Positions 1-6,684 of a stretch of DNA of 12,498 nucleotides are shown in pieces. The notes under the pieces were generated by a model that was not told where the DNA came from, ran no database searches, and was given only the letters and a program-made list of their open reading frames with translations. Positions within the stretch are counted from its first letter, which is position 1. Each line of letters starts with the position of its first letter. Source of the stretch: Limnoglobus sp. (GTDB lineage: Bacteria; Planctomycetota; Planctomycetia; Gemmatales; Gemmataceae); contig JANXNT010000885.1 of NCBI GenBank assembly GCA_025353985.1, forward strand, positions 1-12,498, in the 5' to 3' direction. Made by a program: the position numbers and the translations under genes.

Positions 1-272
1 TAATGGCGTTGTTCGTCGATCTCAGCAATCCCTCAACGTGGGCATTCGCACAAGACGTCGGCGGCACGAACGTCGGCGCAGCACTCGGTTGGGGCAACAT
101 GTGGGGCAATCTCGGTGCCGCACTCTCGCCGATCTTGCTCACGGAAGTGAAGATCCACTACGGCTGGAACGCCGCTTTCTTCGTCTGCGCCGCCAGTTTC
201 GCATGCGCCTCCGTTCTCGGCTTCATGCTGAATTCCAGCAAAACGATTGCAGATGAGGTAGAGCCGGGTTAA
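1..272 (+). CDS. MFS transporter, C-terminal fragment (gene runs off left edge)
   Basis: This is the last ~89 residues of a major facilitator superfamily permease, an inner-membrane secondary transporter. The frame is open to the left edge, so the Met at position 3 (MALFVDL) is probably internal. Visible are a glycine-rich helix (GGTNVGAALGWGNMWGNLGA), then a helix continuing into SPILLTEV, a short loop with HYGWNAAFF, and a final hydrophobic segment (FVCAASFACASVLGFML) before a short polar tail. The phrase 'GWGNMWGNLGAALSP' resembles the last helices of anion:cation symporter (ACS) type MFS proteins, which move organic acids such as hexuronates; that subfamily call is inference and the substrate is unknown. 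The TAA stop ends at 272 and directly abuts the convergent diadenylate cyclase gene, with no room for a separate terminator. Confidence 0.75.
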   Translation, partial: MALFVDLSNPSTWAFAQDVGGTNVGAALGWGNMWGNLGAALSPILLTEVKIHYGWNAAFFVCAASFACASVLGFMLNSSKTIADEVEPG

Positions 273-1214
273 CTACTCGGCGTCGTCTTGTGTTTCGAGT
301 TTGAGCGGTTGCCAGACGTGGGGGCGGTCGAGTGGTTCGATGCGTAGCTTCTCGACGCCGTCCTGAAAGACGCGCGTCGTTCCAGACGATTGACTGACGC
401 AGAAGGCGATCGCTTTCGTTTTCTTGCTGACGGCGGCGGCGGAAAGATGGCGACTGCCGAAGCCTTTTGGCAGGTCGATGCCGTCGGTGGGGACATCGAG
501 ATACACGCACGCGGCCTCAGCGATACCGTCGCGGTCGATAACGATTGCTCCGTCGAGTTTTGCGATCTCTTTAATTTGCTCGCGGACATCGCGGCGACGA
601 ATATCGCGTTCTTTTTTGGTGTAGCCTCGGAACGGGTTGAAGTTTCGGAACTTCGACATCGTGTGCACTTTGCGTGAATCGCCGACGACGATGATCGCTC
701 CGGTCGGGTGGCCTTCGCGACCCTCGCGGCCGATTTCGGTGGCCAATTCGACGACGTATTTCAGCACGTCTTGCGGGACCGATGTGCCGAGTTTGCGCAA
801 GTCTTGCGAGGTCATTTTCTCAAGGTGTTCGCCGAGGTGAATCACGCTGAGGCTGTCGATCGGTTCGGGGGCATCGTCCATACTCGCGATGCCGTTGTAG
901 AGCACGACGACGTGCGCGCCGGGCTTGAGTTGCTCCGCCGTTACGGCTTTCAGCAAAGCATTACTCATCCGTTCTTGCGTCGGCAATGGGTCGGGATCGA
1001 GGTCGATGACGGTCCAGTTTTCCTTCTCGCGAAGGTGCTTGACGTAGGCCGGATTTTCGGCCGCCACGAACAGCTTACACCCGAACAACTTCTCCGCGAC
1101 TTCATCCCAATCGAGCGGCGCTTCCGTGATGAGCAGCACCGCATCCGCAGGCATCCCGCGCACGAGATCGCGTGCAGCCTGAAGTAACGCGACCGTCTGT
1201 TGCGGTAAACTCAT
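273..1214 (-). CDS. Diadenylate cyclase (DisA_N/DAC domain), archaeal DacZ-like
   Basis: A 313-residue protein predicted to condense two ATP into cyclic di-AMP. The C-terminal half carries the DAC (DisA_N) signature: the DGA motif at residues 221-223 (KLDGAIVIDRDG), then GSRHLSAAAVSKKTKA with R255-H256, and the closing strand SQSSGTTRVFQDG. The classical second motif reads RHR; here the last residue is Leu257. The N-terminal ~150 residues look like an alpha/beta domain (LLITEAP, KLFVAAENP, VVVLYNGIAS), matching the plan of archaeal DacZ, which has a pyruvate-kinase-C-like domain ahead of DAC, rather than the DisA plan with C-terminal helix-hairpin-helix DNA binding. No transmembrane segment is seen, so the enzyme should be cytosolic. 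Start is ATG at 1214 without a clear ribosome site. The stop at 273 touches the MFS stop. DAC family membership is confident; the DacZ grouping is inference. Confidence 0.82.
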   Translation of the reverse strand: MSLPQQTVALLQAARDLVRGMPADAVLLITEAPLDWDEVAEKLFGCKLFVAAENPAYVKHLREKENWTVIDLDPDPLPTQERMSNALLKAVTAEQLKPGAHVVVLYNGIASMDDAPEPIDSLSVIHLGEHLEKMTSQDLRKLGTSVPQDVLKYVVELATEIGREGREGHPTGAIIVVGDSRKVHTMSKFRNFNPFRGYTKKERDIRRRDVREQIKEIAKLDGAIVIDRDGIAEAACVYLDVPTDGIDLPKGFGSRHLSAAAVSKKTKAIAFCVSQSSGTTRVFQDGVEKLRIEPLDRPHVWQPLKLETQDDAE

Positions 1215-1324
1215 GAGATATCGACCGTGGTATTCCGAGCTGAAAAGACATGTACAGCAATCCTATACCACACACGACGGGAATCGAAACATTGACTGAT
1301 GCTTTTCCGGAAATTCTCGCCACA
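1215..1324. other. Intergenic gap between DUF1501 gene and diadenylate cyclase gene
   Basis: A 110-base gap separating two minus-strand genes, and the likely promoter or leader of the diadenylate cyclase gene. It holds a 7-base inverted pair, GTGGTAT (1227-1233) and ATACCAC (1265-1271), and a perfect palindrome TTTCCGGAAA (1304-1313). On the minus strand, TGGTATAGG (complement of 1263-1271) resembles an extended -10 element but no convincing -35 sits upstream. No T-tract terminator is visible after the DUF1501 stop, so readthrough between the two genes is possible. Confidence 0.3.
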
Positions 1325-2656
1325 CTACCCGATGATTTCCGAGATCGGGTTGCCCCACGGTACGAGAGGGTAGGGTCGTTGCAGGCGGTCTTTCAGTTCG
1401 GTTTCGGGCGAGATACCCAGGCAGGCGTAGACCGTAGCGATGACGTCGGCGGGCGAGACGGGGTTGCGGCTCGGTTTGCCGCCGATCGAATCACTCGCGC
1501 CATAAACTGTGCCGCCGCGAATGCCGCCGCCGGCCATCATCAGCGAGTAACAGAAGTTCCAGTGGTCGCGCCCCGCATTCGCATTCACTTTCGGCGAGCG
1601 TCCGAATTCGCCCATCACCACCACGAGCGTGCGCTCGAGCATCCCACGATCGTCGAGGTCCGCGAGTAACGACGATACCGCCGAATCGAGTTGCGGCAGC
1701 AGTTCGGTTTTGAGTTTTTTGAAGTTGTTGCCGTGTGTGTCCCAGGTGGCGTTGGCATCAGGTGCCCAGGCGAGGCACGCCACCCGCGTCCCGGCTTCGA
1801 TGAGCCGCCGTGCCAGTAACACGCTTTGCCCGTAAATGTTTCGTCCGTAGGCGTCGCGCGTCTTTGGCGATTCTTTTTCGATGCTCACCGCGTGCCGCAT
1901 GTGCGACGATGTGAGTAGGTCGAACGCCTTAATTTGATACGGGTCCGGCTCGGAGAGTTGCGACATCAGCCGCCGTCGCCCGTCGAGCCGCACGGTATCG
2001 ACATCGCCGCCGAGCGAGAGTTCGGGCATCGCGAAATCGATGGCGTTCGGGTCTTTCAAAATGAACAACGGATCGTACGATTTGCCGAGCCAGCCGCCGT
2101 AGAATCCCGGTTGCGGTGGCCCGCCCGCGCCTTCCTTCGTGATGAACGGCAACGTCACATACGGCACGACGGTCTGCGTCGGCGGCCGAAGGTGGCCCAT
2201 GACCGAACCAACTGCGGGATAGTCGTTCGGAGTGAATGTCGATGCGGAGTTATCGCCGCGATCTTGCCCCGTGAGTGCAGTGTAAACGCCCGCCGCATGC
2301 GCGTTGTTCACGCTGTGGTGCGCGGAGCGAATGAGTGCCGATTTGTGCATCCAGCGGGCCATTTTCGGGATATGCTCGCCGAACTGCACGCCGGGTACCG
2401 AAGTGGCAATCGGCTGGAACTCGCCGCGAATTTCGACGGGCGCGTTCGGCTTCATGTCCCACATGTCGAGGTGCGACGGCCCGCCGTTTAGGAAGATGAG
2501 GATGCAATGGTCCGCACGTGTCGACTGGCTTCGCACGCTGTCCGCACGCAAGAGTTGCGGCAACGTCAAGCCGAGCGCCGAGGCCGCCCCGGCACGCAAC
2601 ATCTGACGCCGCGACAATCGCGGCCCCGCACACGGTGGCAAGTTGGCAGAATTCAC
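1325..2656 (-). CDS. DUF1501 family protein, Tat-exported
   Basis: A 443-residue DUF1501 protein, a family with an alkaline phosphatase/sulfatase-like fold that is abundant in planctomycetes; its molecular function is not established. The N-terminus has a twin-arginine signal: S-R-R-Q-M-L at residues 15-20, then a hydrophobic run (AGAASALGLTLPQLL), so export folded to the periplasm is expected. Family motifs include ILIFLNGGPSHLDMWD (52-67), HSVNNAHAAGVYTALTG in the first third, and near residues 340-390 VVVMGEFGRSPKVN, GRDHWNFCYS and GGGIRGGTVYG, which fit a metal-dependent hydrolase-like core. The start is GTG at 2656; no later start would keep the twin-arginine motif intact. Planctomycete DUF1501 genes usually sit beside DUF1549/DUF1553 genes; none is seen here. 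Length is typical of the family. Confidence 0.9.
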   Translation of the reverse strand: MNSANLPPCAGPRLSRRQMLRAGAASALGLTLPQLLRADSVRSQSTRADHCILIFLNGGPSHLDMWDMKPNAPVEIRGEFQPIATSVPGVQFGEHIPKMARWMHKSALIRSAHHSVNNAHAAGVYTALTGQDRGDNSASTFTPNDYPAVGSVMGHLRPPTQTVVPYVTLPFITKEGAGGPPQPGFYGGWLGKSYDPLFILKDPNAIDFAMPELSLGGDVDTVRLDGRRRLMSQLSEPDPYQIKAFDLLTSSHMRHAVSIEKESPKTRDAYGRNIYGQSVLLARRLIEAGTRVACLAWAPDANATWDTHGNNFKKLKTELLPQLDSAVSSLLADLDDRGMLERTLVVVMGEFGRSPKVNANAGRDHWNFCYSLMMAGGGIRGGTVYGASDSIGGKPSRNPVSPADVIATVYACLGISPETELKDRLQRPYPLVPWGNPISEIIG

Positions 2657-2725
2657 ACATCACCCGCAGAAGAGACGGAGATCAGGCAGGATGTGTATCG
2701 TTGCCGAACGTGAAAGGAATTGCAA

Positions 2726-2769
2726 GCAAAAAACAGAAACACTGAGGGTACGACGAACGTCGTAACCCT
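2726..2769 (-). terminator. Rho-independent terminator of yidC
   Basis: On the minus strand, 17 bases after the yidC stop, AGGGT-t-ACGAC / GTCGT-ACCCT forms a stem of about ten pairs with one bulged base and a four-base GTTC loop (plus-strand arms 2745-2754 and 2759-2769). It is followed on the transcript by a T-rich stretch ending in six T (complement of 2728-2733). Orientation and T-tract fit a terminator for yidC rather than for a plus-strand gene, and it separates yidC from the DUF1501 gene. Confidence 0.75.
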
Positions 2770-2785
2770 GAGTCGTTGCATCGCA

Positions 2786-5284
2786 TCACTTGCGTCGCTT
2801 CTTTTTCTGGCGGCGCTCGGCTCGTGAGTTTCCTGTCGCCTGTTGTGGGGGAGTGTTCGAACTGGCGTTGGGGTCGTTGCGGATTTGCCGCTGCGTTTCG
2901 GCGGTGCGCTGGAGTTCTTCCATTCGGTCTTTGGCGTTGGCGATTTTGCGTGCCAGCCAGCCCGTTGGCTTCGGGGCAGTCGTTTCCGTCGAATCTTTCG
3001 GCGGTTCGTCGCCATCCCCGCCACCGGATACCATCCACTCGGCCTTGGACAGATCGGGCTTCGGTACGAGTTTGCGTTCGAGGAGCGTCCACAACCCGCT
3101 AATGATGAAGTACAAGCACAACCCGGCTGCGACTTTGTAGAAGAACAGTGCTGTGAAGATCAGCATAAACTTCATCATCTTTTGTTGTTGAATCTGCATA
3201 TCATCCGTTGGCGGCGGCATTGTTAATTTCTGTTGCAGAAAGAACAACACGACCGTCGCCAATGGCAGAATATTCCAGAAAGGCCCCAAGTACAGGAAGC
3301 TGAAACCGCCGAAGCGAGCAGAGGGGGTACTGATGAACGGAATATTTTCCGACCACCACATTAACATGTCCGGTGCCGCAAGGTTCGGGATCCAGAGGAA
3401 TTCCTGGAGCCGGAAGAATACGCTCTCCTGCAAGCAGAAATATAGCCCCATGAAGATCGGCATCTGTGCGAAGATTAACATGCAGCCACCGAGTTGCGCG
3501 CTCTGGCTGATCCCCGCTTTGCGGAACAGCTTCGATTTCTCTTGCTGCAATGTCATGAAGTCGTCTTTGTACTTTTCGTTGATCTTGTCCGTCTCGGGCT
3601 TCAACTTCAGGATCTTCGCCTGCATGTGTGCGTTGATCATCTGTTGACGGCGACTTGGCACGAGTAGCGCGATACGAACGAGCACCGTTAGGAGCATGAT
3701 CGATAAGCCCCAGTTACCGACGTAACTGTGGAGTGTGCCGAGTAGCCAGTGCATGACGTTGGTCGATGCGATGATGATCGACGACCAGTAAATACTGTCC
3801 GCACGGCGGCCGATCCAACTCGGCGAGTGGTAATCGGTGAGCGTGTCGAGATGGTACTTCGCCAGGTAGCGATCGACGGTTTCGGCGGGAACTTCGCTTT
3901 CGCCCTTCATCTGTTTCAGCAGGCGGACCTTCATCGGGCCGTTATACACGGCATAGTTGTGCGAGATCGTTTCGCCGGGTGCCACTTCGTAAAGTCGCGA
4001 AACCGCACGCACCGAAATGTCGAAAAGCGCGTGCTTCTCCGGTTCGTATTTGGACACGCGCTCATCGTCGGATTTTGCCGGAACTTCGCGGGTCGGTCGC
4101 ACGTATTCCCACGGCTGGTTGCTTTCGTCGACATCGTCCGCTTGGGCGATCGCTGAGGCAAAGTATTGCGTACCCACGGCGGCGTAGTTGAAGATACCCG
4201 GCTTGCGGACTTCGTTGCCACCGTGCAAATAATGAATGTTCGAAGAATCGTCGACGGCGCGGCGTGGAGTCTTCTGCCCATCGAGCCAGCCGAAGTAGGC
4301 GGTGCGGTACGTCGATGTGTACCATTCGCCTTCGATCGGCATGCCGACGGGGCCGGAAATCTGATAGCGGAACTTGCCCGATTCTTTCAATCGGCCCGGC
4401 AACGCTTCGATATCGACGCGCAATTTGAAGTCGTAATCTTTCGGCGAAAGTGCGAACGTCTTACGCAGTTTTAGGAAGTATGGCGCACCGAGTTCCGTTT
4501 CGAATACGACTTCCCACGGTGCGTCTTTGGGCTGTTTGATGCTCGCGACTTTCCACGCGACTTCGCCGAGTGTGGCGAGCGGAATCAAGTCGTCTTCGGC
4601 CTTGGGCAAGCCGCGATCGTCGCGTGCCCGATATTGGTCGTCCTTCGAAGGATAGTGGTACATCGTGTACGATGGTCGTGCCAAAATCCCAGCGAGTGCT
4701 GCAGTGCGCGTTGTGTCCGGTTTGCGGTTCGAGGCCAAGTCGGCTTCGGTAAAGTTCGCGACAATATCCGGATAATCAGCTTCTTCAGGCACCTTAATGT
4801 GCGTGTATAACGGACGCAGAAAACCGGGAATCAGGTATAGCGGGCGCGGCTTTTTGTTCGCGTCGTACACCTGTTCTCCGAGGCGATTGGCTTCGTCGAA
4901 CTTCGTGAGAATCAGTTGCTGAACCCCTGCCCCGCGATCCGTGAGCAACACTTTCAAGTGGAACGTACTATCGCCGAGAGCGATGAACGCAGGTGGCTCG
5001 TTCGGCTTGATCACGACGGGTGCGATTGGCTTGATTTCCGCGACCGGTTTTTCCACAACGGGCGGCGCACCGGGCTTCAAGCCGTCGAACGGCTTGCCAC
5101 CGAGGATGGCCGTGCCACCGACTGCCGCAGCTTGTTCCTGCGTCACTTTCGGCAATTTCACTGCGGTATCGGGCGGCGGGTTTTGCACCGGTTCGGGCTT
5201 CGGCCCCAGGAAATACCAACCCACCGTGACGATGGCCGTCAGCACGATGAAACTGAAGATGCTCTTGAAGTTATTGTTGTTCAT
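2786..5284 (-). CDS. yidC: Membrane protein insertase YidC/Oxa1
   Basis: An 832-residue insertase that inserts and folds inner-membrane proteins, alone or with Sec. An N-terminal membrane anchor (SIFSFIVLTAIVTVGWYFLG, ~residues 8-27) leads to a proline-rich linker and a very large periplasmic domain (~30-515). The conserved Oxa1 core follows: a helix at ~523-543 (GNWGLSIMLLTVLVRIALLVP), a cytoplasmic loop with MQAKILKLKPETDKINEKYK, a helix at ~596-615 (CMLIFAQMPIFMGLYF), a segment at ~655-684, and the last helix at ~704-733 (FTALFFYKVAAGLCLYFIIS). The protein ends in a ~95-residue hydrophilic tail finishing RAERRQKKKRRK. The total is well above the ~550 residues of E. coli YidC; both the periplasmic domain and the tail are long. 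Start is ATG at 5284 without an obvious ribosome site. Neighbouring rpmH/rnpA/mnmE, the common yidC partners, are absent here. Confidence 0.96.
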   Translation of the reverse strand: MNNNNFKSIFSFIVLTAIVTVGWYFLGPKPEPVQNPPPDTAVKLPKVTQEQAAAVGGTAILGGKPFDGLKPGAPPVVEKPVAEIKPIAPVVIKPNEPPAFIALGDSTFHLKVLLTDRGAGVQQLILTKFDEANRLGEQVYDANKKPRPLYLIPGFLRPLYTHIKVPEEADYPDIVANFTEADLASNRKPDTTRTAALAGILARPSYTMYHYPSKDDQYRARDDRGLPKAEDDLIPLATLGEVAWKVASIKQPKDAPWEVVFETELGAPYFLKLRKTFALSPKDYDFKLRVDIEALPGRLKESGKFRYQISGPVGMPIEGEWYTSTYRTAYFGWLDGQKTPRRAVDDSSNIHYLHGGNEVRKPGIFNYAAVGTQYFASAIAQADDVDESNQPWEYVRPTREVPAKSDDERVSKYEPEKHALFDISVRAVSRLYEVAPGETISHNYAVYNGPMKVRLLKQMKGESEVPAETVDRYLAKYHLDTLTDYHSPSWIGRRADSIYWSSIIIASTNVMHWLLGTLHSYVGNWGLSIMLLTVLVRIALLVPSRRQQMINAHMQAKILKLKPETDKINEKYKDDFMTLQQEKSKLFRKAGISQSAQLGGCMLIFAQMPIFMGLYFCLQESVFFRLQEFLWIPNLAAPDMLMWWSENIPFISTPSARFGGFSFLYLGPFWNILPLATVVLFFLQQKLTMPPPTDDMQIQQQKMMKFMLIFTALFFYKVAAGLCLYFIISGLWTLLERKLVPKPDLSKAEWMVSGGGDGDEPPKDSTETTAPKPTGWLARKIANAKDRMEELQRTAETQRQIRNDPNASSNTPPQQATGNSRAERRQKKKRRK

Positions 5285-5363
5285 TGGCTTTCGGAGTCGG
5301 TAATGCCCATCGGAGAAAGAGTCATCTTATGGATATACTTTGGGCGGGGTGGTTCGATACGTG

Positions 5364-5457
5364 TTGTTAGCCCGACGCGCAAGCGAGGGGAACCCGTAAT
5401 TAAGGCACGACATCGCAGAAACGACAGTAATCTCTCGCTAGCGCGTCGGGCTAACAA
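5364..5457. repeat. Inverted pair of REP-like palindromic elements
   Basis: Two 24-base arms in inverted orientation, 5364-5387 (begins TTGTTAGCCCGACGCGC) and 5434-5457 (ends GCGCGTCGGGCTAACAA), are complementary except at one position and flank a 46-base centre. Within the right arm, CGCTAGCG is itself a palindrome. The layout is that of a REP doublet (REPIN), a non-coding mobile-like repeat, and a transcript through it would fold into a long hairpin. It lies upstream of yidC and downstream of the metallophosphoesterase terminator. Only one pair is seen in this window; I recall similar sequences scattered in Gemmata-type genomes, but that could not be checked here. Confidence 0.7.
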
Positions 5458-5529
5458 GAATGGTTTTTGATACCGGTAACGTGTCATTTCCGACCGTTTT
5501 CCAGTGTAGTCGCGATTGAGAAACGCACA

Positions 5530-5555
5530 AACCCACGGCAAGTCTGCCGTGGGTT
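5530..5555 (-). terminator. Hairpin terminator of the metallophosphoesterase gene
   Basis: A perfect 11-base-pair stem, AACCCACGGCA / TGCCGTGGGTT, with a four-base loop (5541-5544), begins 24 bases after the minus-strand stop codon of the metallophosphoesterase gene. On the minus strand the stem is followed by a moderately T-rich stretch (TTTGTGCGTTTCTC). The stem is strong; the T-tract is interrupted, so termination efficiency is uncertain. Confidence 0.7.
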
Positions 5556-5579
5556 GATTCGTTGGCAAGTTCGTTTTAT

Positions 5580-6329
5580 TTAGCGGCCTTCGCCGAGGCG
5601 GTCACCGAGGAAGTTATCGAGGTCGGGAATCGCGTAGATTTTGTCGCGGGTCTGCGTCCAGTCGTAATCGACGCGGCGAAAGTTGATCACGTTGTCGTCC
5701 AGAACGACGTAGCACGCCTTGCGGTTACCATCGCGTGGCTGACCGACCGAACCGACGTTACAGAGAGTCTTGCGGTCTTCGAGCGTGTACGAGTGATCCA
5801 TATCTTCGGGGCTAAGGAACTGCATCGACTCCGTGAAGACGCCCGGCACGTGCGTGTGGCCTTGGAAGCAGTATTTATCGACGAGTGCGAAGATGCGTTC
5901 CATCTTGCGTTGGTTGTAAATGTCTTCGGGGAAGACGTATTCGTTCAGTGGGTTTCGTGCGGAGCCGTGAACGAACAAGAGTTTGTCTTCCTTAAACGAA
6001 CGCGGCCGTTCGGCGAGGAACTCCCAGCGTTTTTCGCGATCCGCCCGAGATTCGTTACCCGATTCGAGTTGCGACCGCGTCCAAAAGATCGCTCGTTCGG
6101 CAGCGGCATTGAAGCCATCCGGGTCGAACATCGCACCTTGGTCGTGGTTGCCGAGTAGCACCAACTTGAAATTGCTAATCAGGTCGATGCACTCGCGTGG
6201 GTTCGGACCGTAGCCGACCACATCGCCGAGACAGTAAATGTCGGTAATATTTTGCGAACGGATATCGGCAAGGACGGCCTCGAGCGCTTCGAGGTTACCG
6301 TGGATATCGCTAATGAAGGCCTTCTTCAC
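5580..6329 (-). CDS. Metallophosphoesterase (calcineurin-like, YfcE/ApaH-type fold)
   Basis: A ~249-residue cytosolic dinuclear-metal phosphoesterase. All metal-binding motifs are in order: SDIHGN (D8, H10), LGDVVGYGPNP (D36), LGNHD (N61, H62), FVHGS (H121) and QGHTHVPG (H158, H160). Length and the single compact domain fit the Metallophos_2 group, whose members hydrolyse phosphodiesters, phosphoproteins or dinucleotides; the substrate cannot be told from sequence. I prefer the GTG start at 6329 (VKKAFISDIHGN) because GGAGAG lies six bases before it and family members usually begin a few residues before the DIHGN strand. The in-frame ATG at 6398 would add 23 unremarkable residues and has no ribosome site. 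The gene stands alone, with a hairpin terminator after its TAA stop and a divergent kinase gene upstream. Confidence 0.88.
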   Translation of the reverse strand: MKKAFISDIHGNLEALEAVLADIRSQNITDIYCLGDVVGYGPNPRECIDLISNFKLVLLGNHDQGAMFDPDGFNAAAERAIFWTRSQLESGNESRADREKRWEFLAERPRSFKEDKLLFVHGSARNPLNEYVFPEDIYNQRKMERIFALVDKYCFQGHTHVPGVFTESMQFLSPEDMDHSYTLEDRKTLCNVGSVGQPRDGNRKACYVVLDDNVINFRRVDYDWTQTRDKIYAIPDLDNFLGDRLGEGR

Positions 6330-6684
6330 GCCGGACTCTCCGACGCCGGGCCAATGGGTACTGGTGAGTACCCCTACCGGCTGGTGTAATGTTTCCATTC
6401 GTCAATTTAGTGAATGATTCGACAATACGCAACGGCGACGAACCGGTTCTCTGGCACGATTTTGTCGGTTTCCAGAAAATGCCCGGCATGACCGGCCCAA
6501 AGTCAGAATCGGCATCGGCATTTCGCCGCGCCACGCACTTTGATTCGCAAAGCCTTGGCGGCGTGGGGAAACGCCGATTTCTCGTGCCTGTTGTGCGTTT
6601 TTTGCTTTCTTCCCTCGATCCATTTCCGTTGCGAGTAACATAGACTGATTGAGCGAGAAGTGCGTTTGCGGAAGCGAGAGTTTC
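6330..6684. other. Divergent intergenic region between metallophosphoesterase and histidine kinase genes
   Basis: About 355 bases (or 286 if the ATG at 6398 is used for the phosphoesterase) holding the promoters of both divergent genes. Visible structures are an 11-base palindrome ATGCCCGGCAT (6479-6489), a 6-base-pair hairpin CGGCGT-GGGGAA-ACGCCG (6559-6576), and a T-rich stretch near 6597-6612. A perfect sigma-54 -24 box TGGCAC (6452-6457) lacks a proper -12 GC, so I do not call it a promoter. Short open frames here look non-coding. No confident sigma-70 promoter was found on either strand. Confidence 0.35.

Noticed and set aside
708..1187. 159-codon plus-strand open frame opposite the diadenylate cyclase
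   Set aside because: The minus frame encodes the DAC motifs; the antisense product is a compositional shadow.
5364..5457. CRISPR array or insertion-sequence ends
   Set aside because: There are only two arms, inverted rather than direct, with a 46-base centre that cannot hold a transposase.
4916..5470. 184-codon plus-strand open frame across the yidC start and the inverted repeat
   Set aside because: It overlaps the yidC N-terminus antisense and its end is a translation of the palindromic repeat.
6330..6398. ATG at 6398 as start of the metallophosphoesterase
   Set aside because: No ribosome site, and the extra 23 residues precede the normal family start; GTG at 6329 has GGAGAG at good spacing. 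The ATG start remains possible.
6452..6467. TGGCACGATTTTGTCG as a sigma-54 promoter for the kinase gene
   Set aside because: The -24 box is perfect but the -12 GC dinucleotide is absent at the required spacing.
6389..6643. 84-codon plus-strand open frame in the divergent gap
   Set aside because: It has no ribosome site, no recognisable motif and irregular composition; it lies where promoters are expected.
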